64,000 bases of DNA from Streptomyces scabiei 87.22 (GTDB taxonomy: Bacteria; Actinomycetota; Actinomycetes; Streptomycetales; Streptomycetaceae): the NCBI RefSeq assembly GCF_000091305.1, contig NC_013929.1:6138001-6202000 (forward strand), given 5' to 3'. The position numbers were made by a program, and so were the translations under genes. The first letter of the stretch is position 1. Each line of letters starts with the position of its first letter. Below, piece after piece: positions 43,140 through 51,237 of the stretch. The notes below the pieces were generated by a model. It was given only the letters and a program-made list of their open reading frames with translations. It had not been told where the DNA came from and searched no databases.

Positions 43140-44254
43140 CCGGGCCGGACGGGACAGGGCGGGCCGGGGCGCGGGACGTCTTCCTGGTGTCCAACAGCGT
43201 GGACGAGACGGGCGGGGTGACCAGCTGGTCCCACCACCTGGCCCGTCTCCTCACCGGGCGCGGACACCGGGTGCACGTCATCGGGATCGCCACCCCCGAG
43301 GACCCGCACGACCTGGGCGAACTCCCCTACCCCACCACCAGGCTGTACGAGGGGCAGCCGCCGCCACCCGGCCGTGCGCGGGAAGCGAGCGGACGGGACA
43401 GGGCGGCCGTGCTCACCGGTCTCTTCCGGGCCGCGCGGCCCGGCGGGGTGGTCATCGTGACCCAGGTGTGGGCGATGGAGTGGGTGAGGCTCGCCGACAC
43501 CACCGGTCTCACGGTCATCGGGATGAGCCACGAGTCCTTCGAGGCCTCGCGGCGCTCCTCGCGCTTCCGGCGGGTGCTGAGGTACTACCGGGACGTCGAC
43601 CGGATGCTCGTCCTCACCCGCGAGGACGCCGACCTGTGGATCGGTGAGGGCCTCAACAACGTCTCCTACCTGCCCAACGCGGTGCCCTGGCTGCCGCGGA
43701 CGCCCTCGCCGCGCACCGCGAAGGCCGTGGTCAGCATCGGCCGGCTCAGCGACGAGAAGGGTGTCGACATGCTCCTCGACACCTGGGCCGAGGTGGCACC
43801 CCGTCATCCCGACTGGACCCTGCTCGTCCACGGCTCCGGCGAGGACGAGGAACTGCTGCGCAAGCAGTGCACGGCCCTCGGCCTCGACGGCTCGGTGTCC
43901 TGGCGGGGCCGTACGGACGACGTGCCCGGGGCCCTGCGCGCCGGATCGGTCTTCGCGCTGTCCTCCCGGGCCGAGGGCTTCCCCCTCGCGCTGATGGAGG
44001 CCATGGCGATGGGCGTGCCCTGCGTCGCCTTCGACTGCGCCCCCGGCGTCCGCGAGATCGTCCGCGACGGCGAGGACGGCCTCCTCGCCGCGCCCGGCAA
44101 CACCGGTGAACTGGCCCGCAGGCTGGACCTGTTGATGACAGACAAGAGCCTGCGGGACCGGATGGGCGACGCGGCGGGACGGAACATCCGACGGTACGGG
44201 ACGGAGGAGATCCTGGACCGGTGGGAGGCGCTGTTCGCCTTCCTGGAGAGGTGA
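43136..44254 (+). CDS. GT4-family glycosyltransferase
   Basis: 372 residues from GTG 43136, overlapping the preceding stop (GTGA). A GT-B fold: the N-terminal half has DETGGVTSWSHHLARLL, the C-terminal half has SIGRLSDEKGVDMLLDTW, VHGSGEDEELL and the nucleotide-binding SSRAEGFPLALMEAMAMG element with EX7E spacing. It transfers a nucleotide-activated sugar, probably onto the polymer or linkage unit made by the partner gene. It is convergent with tagH, with an 18-base gap. Confidence 0.92.
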   Translation: MTGPDGTGRAGARDVFLVSNSVDETGGVTSWSHHLARLLTGRGHRVHVIGIATPEDPHDLGELPYPTTRLYEGQPPPPGRAREASGRDRAAVLTGLFRAARPGGVVIVTQVWAMEWVRLADTTGLTVIGMSHESFEASRRSSRFRRVLRYYRDVDRMLVLTREDADLWIGEGLNNVSYLPNAVPWLPRTPSPRTAKAVVSIGRLSDEKGVDMLLDTWAEVAPRHPDWTLLVHGSGEDEELLRKQCTALGLDGSVSWRGRTDDVPGALRAGSVFALSSRAEGFPLALMEAMAMGVPCVAFDCAPGVREIVRDGEDGLLAAPGNTGELARRLDLLMTDKSLRDRMGDAAGRNIRRYGTEEILDRWEALFAFLER

Positions 44255-44272
44255 GGGCGGCGCCCGCCGTGC

Positions 44273-45118
44273 CTACTTCTTGCCGCCGGTGAACCTCTCG
44301 TACTCCTTCAGCACCTCGTCCGTCGGCCCGTCCAGGCGGAGTTCACCGCGCTCCAGCCACAGCACCCGGTCGCACGTGTCCCGGATCGACTTGTTGTTGT
44401 GGCTGACGAGGAAGACCGTGCCCGCGTGCTTGCGCAGCTCCCGGATCCGGGCCTCGGAGCGCTTCTGGAAGGAGCGGTCGCCGGTGGCCAGGGCCTCGTC
44501 GATGAGGAGCACGTCGTGGTCCTTGGCGGCGGCGATGGAGAACCGCAGCCGGGCCGCCATGCCGGAGGAGTACGTGCGCATGGGGAGGGTGATGAAGTCC
44601 CCCTTCTCGTTGATGCCGGAGAAGTCGACGATCTCCTCGTACCGCTCCTTCACCTGCTCACGGGACATGCCCATGGCGAGCCCGCCCAGGTGGACGTTGC
44701 GTTCGCCCGTCAGGTCGTTCATCAGGGCCGCGTTGACGCCGAGCAGGGAGGGCTGGCCGTCGGTGTAGATGCGGCCGTTCTCCACGGGGAGCAGTCCGGC
44801 GACCGCCTTGAGGAGGGTCGACTTGCCGGAGCCGTTGGTGCCGATGAGCCCGATGGCCTCGCCCCGGTACGCGGTGAACGACACGTTCCGCACGGCGTGC
44901 ACGGTGCGTACGCCGGCCGCCTTCTCGGACTTCTTCCGCCGCAGGATGCGGTTGAGCGCGGCGGTGGCGGTGCCGCGCCCGGCACCGGTGCCGTTGACCC
45001 GGTAGACGATGTCGACGCCGTCGACGACGACGGTGGGGACGAGTTCGGGGGCGGTGACCGGAACGGTCTCGTGCCGCGCGTCCGCAACGGTGAGGGGGGA
45101 AGTGATCGTGTCAGCCAC
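44273..45118 (-). CDS. tagH: ABC transporter ATPase for wall polymer export (TagH/Wzt type)
   Basis: 281 residues from GTG 45118. Walker A GTNGSGKST at 93-101, signature YSSGMAARL at 183-191, Walker B VLLIDEALATGD from 203, and switch His in VSHNNK near 240. The sequence pattern VDIVYRV and AVRNVSFTAYRGEAIGLIG is typical of polysaccharide/teichoic-acid exporters. No C-terminal carbohydrate-binding domain is present. It overlaps tagG by eight bases, so the pair is translationally coupled. Confidence 0.93.
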   Translation of the reverse strand: MADTITSPLTVADARHETVPVTAPELVPTVVVDGVDIVYRVNGTGAGRGTATAALNRILRRKKSEKAAGVRTVHAVRNVSFTAYRGEAIGLIGTNGSGKSTLLKAVAGLLPVENGRIYTDGQPSLLGVNAALMNDLTGERNVHLGGLAMGMSREQVKERYEEIVDFSGINEKGDFITLPMRTYSSGMAARLRFSIAAAKDHDVLLIDEALATGDRSFQKRSEARIRELRKHAGTVFLVSHNNKSIRDTCDRVLWLERGELRLDGPTDEVLKEYERFTGGKK

Positions 45119-46055
45119 GGCCGTACGTCTCCTCAGCCTTCCAGAAGTAGATGAACCCGCCGACGCCCGCGAGGAGCGCCCAGCCCGCGGCGATCGCCCA
45201 GACGTGCGGCGGGAGCTGGCTCGCGTGGAAGCTGTCGATCAGCGCGAACCGCATGAGGTCGATGTAGACGGCGGCCGGGTTGCACTCCAGCAGCAGGTGC
45301 ACGAGGGCCGGGACGTCCCGGTTGTCGAGGATGCGGTCGATGCTGAACATCACGCCCGAGGTGTACATCCAGGTGCGCAGGACGAACGGCATCAGCTGCG
45401 AGATGTCGGGGGTCTCGGCGCCGATCCGTGCCATCACCATCGCGATGCCGGCGTTGAACACGAACTGCAGGGCCAGCGCGGGCACGACCAGCAGCCACGA
45501 CAGGGCCACCGGTACCCCGAAGGCCAGCAGGATCACGACCAGCGCGGCCATGGAGAACAGCAGCTGCTGGAGCTGCTGCAGGCAGTACGACAGGGGCAGC
45601 GAGGCCCGGGGGAAGTGCAGCGCCCGGACGAGGCCCAGGCTGCCGGAGATGGCGCGGGTGCCCGCCATGATCGAGCTCTGGGTGAAGGTCCACACGAACA
45701 CGCCGGTCACGAGGAACGGGACGTAGTCCGGCACGCCCTTCTTGGTGCCCATCAGCAGGCCGAAGATCAGGTAGTAGACCGCCGCGTTGAGCAGGGGGTT
45801 CGCGACCTGCCAGATCTGGCCGAGCTTCGCCTGGCTGTACTGGGCCGTCAGCTTGGCCGTGGCGAAGGCGGTGATGAAGTGCCGTCTGGCCCACAGCTGC
45901 CGTACGTACGTGCCGAGGGTGGGGCGGGCCCCGCTGACGCTGAGGCCGTACCGCTCGGCGAGCTGGGCCGGGGTCTCGGCGGGGGCGCCCCGGCCGGCCG
46001 CCGCCGGGGAGTCGGCCGCCGCGGGAGGGGGCGGTGTGTGGAGGACCTGGCTCAC
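45111..46055 (-). CDS. tagG: ABC transporter permease for wall polymer export (TagG type)
   Basis: 314 residues from GTG 46055. After a ~55-residue Pro/Ala-rich cytoplasmic N-terminus comes an ABC-2-type permease with about six membrane helices. QYSQAKLGQIWQVANPLLNAAVYY is the conserved entry segment, and LPLSYCLQQLQQLLF and the ending GWALLAGVGGFIYFWKAEETYGRG match the TagG/Wzm family. With TagH it exports undecaprenyl-linked polymer. It is divergent from the TetR regulator. Confidence 0.93.
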   Translation of the reverse strand: MSQVLHTPPPPAAADSPAAAGRGAPAETPAQLAERYGLSVSGARPTLGTYVRQLWARRHFITAFATAKLTAQYSQAKLGQIWQVANPLLNAAVYYLIFGLLMGTKKGVPDYVPFLVTGVFVWTFTQSSIMAGTRAISGSLGLVRALHFPRASLPLSYCLQQLQQLLFSMAALVVILLAFGVPVALSWLLVVPALALQFVFNAGIAMVMARIGAETPDISQLMPFVLRTWMYTSGVMFSIDRILDNRDVPALVHLLLECNPAAVYIDLMRFALIDSFHASQLPPHVWAIAAGWALLAGVGGFIYFWKAEETYGRG

Positions 46056-46151
46056 ATCCGCTGCTTTCGCTAGTGGGGGCGTCCGTGTGCTCGGCTGCCG
46101 GGCGCCCGGGCTTCTTACGCCGTCCTTGCCCGGCTCTTACGTCGGGACGGG

Positions 46152-46225
46152 ACCGTATCGTCGCAACGCGAGAGTAAGCCGATTCGACGTCGGAACGCAA
46201 CCGTTTCGTCGTCGCGCCCTATGCT
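46152..46225 (+). promoter_or_regulatory. Divergent tagG / TetR control region with direct repeats
   Basis: ACCGTATCGTCGCAACG (46152-46168) and ACCGTTTCGTCGTCGCG (46200-46216) are near-identical direct repeats 48 bp apart, with a CGACGTCG palindrome between them. TATGCT (46220-46225) ends six bases before the TetR ATG at 46232, the spacing seen in leaderless actinobacterial mRNAs. The repeats may be TetR sites. Confidence 0.4.
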
Positions 46226-46231
46226 GGGGCC

Positions 46232-46870
46232 ATGACGACGAACGCCGGCCCCTCCGCAGCGCAGCCGCCGCCACGGCCGCGCCGCCGGGCCCCCGCCGGG
46301 GCGGCCGTGCTCCGGGAGGACGTGACCGAGGCGATCCGGGCCGCGGTCTTCGAGGAACTGGCGGCCGTCGGCTATGCCCGGATGTCCATCGAGGGGATCG
46401 CGCGCCGGGCGGGCGTCGGCAAGACGGCGGTGTACCGGCGCTGGCGCTCCAAGCTGCACCTGGTGCTCGACCTCGTCTCGGCGGTCGCCGTCCAGGGCCT
46501 GCCGATGCCCGACACGGGCTCGCTGGAGGGCGACCTCCGGCTGCTCTACGAGGTCACGTCCCGCGCCCTGCGGCACCCGGTCGCCGGCCAGATCATCCCC
46601 GACCTCCAGGCCGAGGCCGCCCGCAACCCGGAGATCGCCGAGGCGATGCGCAAGGCGCTGCGGGAGGGCCAGCAGGGCGTGGCCACGGGGATCGTCGCGG
46701 CGGCGGTCGCGCGCGGCGAGGTCGCGGCGGACGCCGACGAGGACCTCGCCCTGGACGTGATGTTCGGGCCGCTGTACTGGCGGTCGGTGGTCGTGCGGTC
46801 GCTGAAGCTGCCGAAGGGGTACCTGGAGAGCCTGACGCGGGCCACGGCCGCGGCACTGCGGGCCCTGTAG
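46232..46870 (+). CDS. TetR family transcriptional regulator
   Basis: 212 residues from ATG 46232. The N-terminal helix-turn-helix at about 38-75 (YARMSIEGIARRAGVGKTAVYRRWRSK cut to its core SIEGIARRAGVGKTAVYRRW) is classical TetR. The C-terminal ligand domain ends with GYLESLTRATAAALRAL, as in the TetR_C group with helix YWRSVVVRSLKLP. It is divergent from tagGH, so it may control the exporter and itself; the ligand is unknown. Probably leaderless. Confidence 0.9.
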   Translation: MTTNAGPSAAQPPPRPRRRAPAGAAVLREDVTEAIRAAVFEELAAVGYARMSIEGIARRAGVGKTAVYRRWRSKLHLVLDLVSAVAVQGLPMPDTGSLEGDLRLLYEVTSRALRHPVAGQIIPDLQAEAARNPEIAEAMRKALREGQQGVATGIVAAAVARGEVAADADEDLALDVMFGPLYWRSVVVRSLKLPKGYLESLTRATAAALRAL

Positions 46871-46950
46871 GGAGAGCGGGGAGCCCGCCGGGATGAACGT
46901 TTTCCGCGCGGGAGGCGTCTTGGTCACAGTCGCTCAGGAATGGGGTCACC

Positions 46951-47448
46951 GTGACTCTCGTACGCTTACGCTCCCGTGCTCGTTCCGTGCTCCTCGCCGC
47001 CGTACTGGTCGCGGGCACCACGGGGGTGACGGCCGGCTGCGAGGGCGGGACGGCCTCCCCCGAGGCGACCGGGAGGGAGTCCCCGGGGGGCACCACGGCG
47101 GCGAACAAGGTCATGTGGCGGGAGCCCGCCTCGTACGTCTACACGCTCACCGCCACCTCGCAGGTCCTGACGGGGCGTTTCCGCGTGACGGTGCGGGACG
47201 GCGAGGTGGCCGACGCCGTCGGTCTCGACGGCGACGGCAGGAAGGCGCTGGCGGACGGGCCCGGCCGGGTCCCCAGCATCGGCGACCTGATCGACAGGCT
47301 GGAGAGCGCCTGGCGGGAGGGGGCCGACACGGCGGAGGCGGAGTACGCCCCCGACGGCCACCCCTCGCGGATCACCCTGGACCCGGCCGAGAACGCGATC
47401 GACGACGAGGCCGAGTACGTCATCGGCGCCTTCGAGGCGGGCGGCTGA
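46951..47448 (+). CDS. Small lipoprotein, DUF6174-like
   Basis: 165 residues from GTG 46951. A signal peptide with lipobox VTAGC predicts lipidation at C30. After a short Gly/Ser/Thr spacer, the mature part (residues 50-165) has the pattern SYVYTLTATSQVLTGRFRVTV, IGDLIDRLESAW and a final DDEAEYVIGAFE that resembles DUF6174 proteins. Extracytoplasmic, function unknown. It ends at a hairpin between convergent genes. Confidence 0.8.
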   Translation: MTLVRLRSRARSVLLAAVLVAGTTGVTAGCEGGTASPEATGRESPGGTTAANKVMWREPASYVYTLTATSQVLTGRFRVTVRDGEVADAVGLDGDGRKALADGPGRVPSIGDLIDRLESAWREGADTAEAEYAPDGHPSRITLDPAENAIDDEAEYVIGAFEAGG

Positions 47449-47469
47449 GGGCCCGCGACGCGGGCCCTC
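47447..47469. terminator. Hairpin between convergent genes
   Basis: A 10-bp perfect stem GAGGGCCCGC (47447-47456) with 47460-47469, 3-base loop. It starts on the lipoprotein stop codon and lies 22 bases before the end of the convergent gene. Confidence 0.6.
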
Positions 47470-47490
47470 GTGCAGCTGTGCGGGTGCTGG

Positions 47491-48144
47491 TCAGAAGAGG
47501 TCGGTCAGGTCCGGGCCCCGGCCGTCGATGACGTCCGGGGGCTTGATGCCGTGCCCCTCGGCGGAGCCGAAGTAGGTCGGCTCGCCGGGCTCGGCGGGGG
47601 TGCCCAGGGCGGCGTCGAGCGACCGCAGGGCCGCCGCGAGCCGGGGGGCGTTCTGCCGCTCCACCTCGGGATGCGGCTCGCCCCGGAAGTCGAACGGGCC
47701 CCAGACGTCGTGGTGGAGGGCCAGCTCCACCCAGATGCCGGGTGCGTCCGGGGCCACCGTCAGCTCGACCAGCCGGTGTTCCCCGCGCTTCTCGCCCGTC
47801 GCGTCGATCCAGGTCCCGGACCCCACCACGAGCACGCTCCCGACCGACGCCTCGGGGAAGCCGACGGGGCGGCTGCGTGCGATGCGCCGGGGCACGTCCT
47901 TGTCGTCCATGGGGCCCTGGAGCGCCATCCGGGTGACGAGCCCGGTGCCGCCGCTGCCGTACACGGTCCAGTTCCATTCGAGGCTGTCGGGCACCAGCAG
48001 TTCGTGCTCGCGCAGGACGGCGCACATCCGGGCCGCGACGGACAGCGCCGAGTCCAGGCCCGAGGGCGCGGACTCGTCGAGCTCCCACGTCCACGACGCA
48101 CATTCCTTCGGGGCGCGCATGAGAAGGGACACGGAATTCCTCAC
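47491..48144 (-). CDS. Predicted immunity protein of the adjacent toxin gene
   Basis: 217 residues from GTG 48144, overlapping the toxin stop as GTGA, so it is translationally coupled. No recognised domain: a soluble, Trp-rich alpha/beta protein (ASWTWELDES, SLEWNWTVYGSG) with an acidic, Pro-rich C-terminus ending GPDLTDLF. No signal peptide, so it stays in the cytoplasm. The position directly after a gene with a nuclease-like C-terminal domain is the usual place of an immunity gene in polymorphic toxin systems. The immunity role is inference from position and size only. Confidence 0.6.
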   Translation of the reverse strand: MRNSVSLLMRAPKECASWTWELDESAPSGLDSALSVAARMCAVLREHELLVPDSLEWNWTVYGSGGTGLVTRMALQGPMDDKDVPRRIARSRPVGFPEASVGSVLVVGSGTWIDATGEKRGEHRLVELTVAPDAPGIWVELALHHDVWGPFDFRGEPHPEVERQNAPRLAAALRSLDAALGTPAEPGEPTYFGSAEGHGIKPPDVIDGRGPDLTDLF

Positions 48145-50606
48145 GGATAGGTCGGGCCGTTGGCCGGGATGGTGATCGAGCCGTCCTGGAAACGCAGTTC
48201 GAAGGTGGCGTTGATCCTTTTGGCGTGCCTCTCGACAGACTTCAGGATGTCATCGGTGACCGCGCCCTTCACGTCGTGGATGTCGAGGATGGCGACCTTC
48301 TGGCCCGCGATCTCCCCGGCGAGCTGCTTGGCGGCGATCTTCTTGGCGGCGGAGTTGATGCCGGAGACCGACTGCACGTCCTTCAGCTGGACGCCGTACT
48401 CGATCCTGTCACCCGCCCGGACCAGCACGTCCAGGTCCAGCCTGTCGCCCGGCGCCTTGAACTCGAAGGCCACGTCCTTGGCGCCCCGGGCGCTCAGGTC
48501 CGCCGCGTGCTCCATGGCCATGTGCACCGAGGGCGTCATGTCGCCCTGCTTGACCTGGAGCAGGAGGTCCTTGTAGCCGGGCATGTCCGCGAGGTTCCCA
48601 CGGGTGATGTGCTCCGCGATGCCGGCTCCGTAGGGGCTCTTGTTCAGCTGGGTGAGCATGCGCTCCAGGTCCTGCGACTTGAGCTTGAGCTTGTCGCTCC
48701 TGAGCGCGTTCACGACCTCGGCGTGCTGGTCGGGGCGCATGGGGCCGGTGGGAGGCGTGAGCGTGGTGTCGCCCTCGCTGAAGTCCGGCCGGCCCGCGCC
48801 GTCGCCGCCGGGACCGTCCCCGCCGCCGGGACCGTCGCCCCCGCCGGGACCGTCGCCGTGCCCGCCTGCGCCGGGTCCGTCGCCGTGCCCGCCCGCGCCG
48901 GGGCCTTCCCCGTGGCCGCCGCCGGGCGTCTCGCCGTGTCCACCCGTGGGGTGCTCGCCGTGTCCGGCGCCCGTCGGGCCGTCTCCGCCCCGGGGGCCAC
49001 CGCCACCACCGGTCGGCGTCTCGTGGCTCCCGGACGGCCCGCGGCCCAGGTCGTCGGCGCGACCGCCGGGCAGGTGGTCGGCGCGGCCTCCCGGCAGATC
49101 GCCCGCGCGGCCGCCCGGCAGGCCGGTGTCCCCGGCCCGTCCGGTCCCGCCCAGGTCGTCGCCGACGCGCCCGACCACGGAGCCGCCGTCGCCCGCCCTG
49201 GCCCCCGCGCCCACCAACTCGGGCTGCCGGGACCCCGCGTCAACGCCCCGCTCGGCCGCCGTCCCCTCGTGCCTGATGCCGTCCAGGGACTCCCGGACCG
49301 TGCCGTCGGCGTTGTGCACGACCAGCGTGTCGGTGTCGAGGTAGACGACCTCGCCCGTGGGCGTCTCCATGCGGACGGAGTTCTCGGGAGTGAGCCCCGA
49401 CGGCAGTTCGTCGGCGATGTTCGCCGGATCGGCGATCCGGTACGTGCCCTCGCCGAGCTTGATGTGCGTGCCGTCGGTGATGCCGCGCAGGCTCGCCATG
49501 ACGTCGCTGATCTTCACCGCCGTCGCGCCGACGCCCTTGGTGATGTACGTCATCGGGTCGACGATCCGGCCCGCCTTGCCCGCGAAGGAGATCGCCTTGG
49601 CGATGGCGCCCGCCTTGCCGGCGCCGGAGACCGCTCCGCCCGCTCCGCCCGTGAAGATCGTGGTCACGACGTTGAAGGTCACCGCCCCGGCCGCCCGGGC
49701 CGGGTTCTTGCCCCACTCGTCGTACGCGATGAGCGCCTTGCCGGTCTCCACGACGGCCGTACGGGAGTCGCGGATCCAGGAGGGCAGCTTGTCGTCGGGC
49801 GTGAGCCAGAACGCGGCGGCCGTCACCGGGTTGGACATGATGACGATGCCGGTCGCCAGCTTGCCGAGGCCGACCCACGCCTGCCCCGCCGCGTCCCAGC
49901 CGTTGAAGCCGACCAGCGTGCCGAGGCCCTTGATCGTGCCCCACACCCCGTCGACCACGAAGCCGACCGCGAAGTCCCAGACGTGCTCGTGGATGTAGTA
50001 CCAGGGGTTGGACTCCTCGACCGGGTCGCCCCACGGGAGCCCGCCGGCGTGGTCCAGGTCCTCGCCCCGGTAGCCGTACATGTTCTCTTTGTTCGAGCCG
50101 TCGTTGACGACGAGCGCCTCGCCGCCGACCAGCGCGACGATCTTGTTGTAGCAGTCGCGCTCGGCGGCCTGGAACGCGGCGTACGTGGCGTTGATGTCCG
50201 AGCGGCGGTTGTTGTTCTCCTCGACGAGGTCACCGTCGGCGCGCCACTCGTCGTCGTCCGCGATCTTCGCGCGGAAGGCGACGGCCTCCTGGCGGAGCCG
50301 GTCGAACTTCTGCTTGAGCGGACCGACGGCGGCGGCGTACGTGTCCAGCGCCGAGGCCACGGTCTCCAGCTCGGTGGCGAACTCGTCGCCCTTGGCCGCC
50401 ACCGGCGCGGTCGTCGCGAACAGCGCTTCCGCCTCGGGGGCCTTGTAGTACGCGGAGAGGCCGCCGAAGCGGGTGTGGACCGCCGCGCCCGAGTCCTTCA
50501 GGGAGGTGCCGGCCGAGCGGACGCCCGCGATGTTCTGGTCGAGCAGCTCCAGGTTGCCGGTGAACTCGGGGACCTCCTCCGGGATGACGGGGATGTCGTC
50601 GCTCAC
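48141..50606 (-). CDS. Putative secreted polymorphic toxin with PD-(D/E)XK-like C-terminal domain
   Basis: 821 residues from GTG 50606, overlapping the upstream stop as GTGA. Residues 1-150 are helical and coiled-coil-like, like ESX substrates, but without an obvious WxG. Residues about 200-370 are hydrophobic (WDFAVGFVVDGVWGTIKG and Ala/Gly-rich helices). Residues about 456-606 are a Gly/Asp/His/Pro repeat linker. Residues 607-821 form a compact C-terminal domain with E715, D726 in LDLDVLV and Q740-x-K742 in YGVQLKD, the spacing of a PD-(D/E)XK nuclease core with Gln in place of Asp/Glu. No signal peptide, which suits type VII export. Nuclease activity is predicted, not shown. Confidence 0.72.
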   Translation of the reverse strand: MSDDIPVIPEEVPEFTGNLELLDQNIAGVRSAGTSLKDSGAAVHTRFGGLSAYYKAPEAEALFATTAPVAAKGDEFATELETVASALDTYAAAVGPLKQKFDRLRQEAVAFRAKIADDDEWRADGDLVEENNNRRSDINATYAAFQAAERDCYNKIVALVGGEALVVNDGSNKENMYGYRGEDLDHAGGLPWGDPVEESNPWYYIHEHVWDFAVGFVVDGVWGTIKGLGTLVGFNGWDAAGQAWVGLGKLATGIVIMSNPVTAAAFWLTPDDKLPSWIRDSRTAVVETGKALIAYDEWGKNPARAAGAVTFNVVTTIFTGGAGGAVSGAGKAGAIAKAISFAGKAGRIVDPMTYITKGVGATAVKISDVMASLRGITDGTHIKLGEGTYRIADPANIADELPSGLTPENSVRMETPTGEVVYLDTDTLVVHNADGTVRESLDGIRHEGTAAERGVDAGSRQPELVGAGARAGDGGSVVGRVGDDLGGTGRAGDTGLPGGRAGDLPGGRADHLPGGRADDLGRGPSGSHETPTGGGGGPRGGDGPTGAGHGEHPTGGHGETPGGGHGEGPGAGGHGDGPGAGGHGDGPGGGDGPGGGDGPGGDGAGRPDFSEGDTTLTPPTGPMRPDQHAEVVNALRSDKLKLKSQDLERMLTQLNKSPYGAGIAEHITRGNLADMPGYKDLLLQVKQGDMTPSVHMAMEHAADLSARGAKDVAFEFKAPGDRLDLDVLVRAGDRIEYGVQLKDVQSVSGINSAAKKIAAKQLAGEIAGQKVAILDIHDVKGAVTDDILKSVERHAKRINATFELRFQDGSITIPANGPTYP
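48805..48912. repeat. Tandem repeats in the toxin linker (18-bp and 27-bp units)
   Basis: Three 18-bp units (48805-48822, 48823-48840, 48841-48858; core CCGCCGGGACCGTC) are followed by two 27-bp units (48859-48885, 48886-48912). All are multiples of three and encode GGGDGP and GAGGHGDGP repeats on the minus strand. Confidence 0.85.
49047..49118. repeat. Three 24-bp tandem repeats in the toxin gene
   Basis: Units at 49047-49070, 49071-49094 and 49095-49118 encode LPGGRA(D/G)(D/H) three times on the minus strand, with a partial fourth unit after them. Frame is preserved. Confidence 0.85.
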
Positions 50607-51037
50607 TTCGGCCCCTGCCCTCCGTCGCCGCCGACACCCGGCGGCGGCGGGACCACCGTCGCCTTGAGGGCGTTGGCCTGCTGCTCGGCGGCCATGTCCA
50701 GGTCACCCGTGACATAGGCGTTGGTCGCCTTGGCCGCGCCCTGCACGGAGTCGATGGTCCGCTGCGCCATGTACGCCAGCTTCTGCTGCCGCTCCTGCAG
50801 GTACTTGCTCAGCGCCGCCGCGACCGGCCCGACCGGCACCCGGGGGGTGCCCGCCGCCACCGGCCCGACCATGGGGCCGCTGAACTGCCCGCCCGGCACG
50901 GCCGTTCCGGCCGACTCGGCCGCGCTCGCCATGTTCGACACCAGCGAGTTGGCGGCCTTCTCCAGGCCGCCCGCCGCCTCACCGGTCGACCTCAGCGTGG
51001 TCTGCACGTTGATCGGATCGATGTCCCATGCCGGCAT
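50603..51037 (-). CDS. Small ESX-like helical partner protein (DUF6507-like)
   Basis: 144 residues from ATG 51037 (MPAWDIDPINVQTTLRSTGE) with GGGGGTAG upstream; the in-frame extension to 51124 is Arg-rich and unlikely. Two long helices (residues about 10-42 and 70-125) with a Gly/Pro-rich loop between them (GGQFSGPMVGPVAAG) give the WXG100-like hairpin plan, ending in a Pro-rich tail. It resembles the DUF6507 family found beside large secreted actinobacterial proteins. First gene of the three-gene operon; its stop overlaps the toxin start as GTGA. Probably a co-secreted partner or chaperone. Confidence 0.75.
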   Translation of the reverse strand: MPAWDIDPINVQTTLRSTGEAAGGLEKAANSLVSNMASAAESAGTAVPGGQFSGPMVGPVAAGTPRVPVGPVAAALSKYLQERQQKLAYMAQRTIDSVQGAAKATNAYVTGDLDMAAEQQANALKATVVPPPPGVGGDGGQGPK

Positions 51038-51237
51038 CGCCGCTACCCCCGTAACGCCCCTGTCGGATACGTCTGTTCGTCGCTCGCCCGTGCTCGCCCG
51101 TCGCCGCTCGTCGTGCTCCCGCACGCTTCGCGCGCTCGTGCGCCGGTCGCCTGTTCGCTTCCCTCAGTACACACGCGCAAACGACACCGGACAGTTCCCA
51201 CGGTACGACGATCCCGTCACGGTTCTCCCCGGATTTC

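Noticed and set aside
48805..49118. A CRISPR array
   Set aside because: The repeats are contiguous, lack unique spacers and encode protein in frame.
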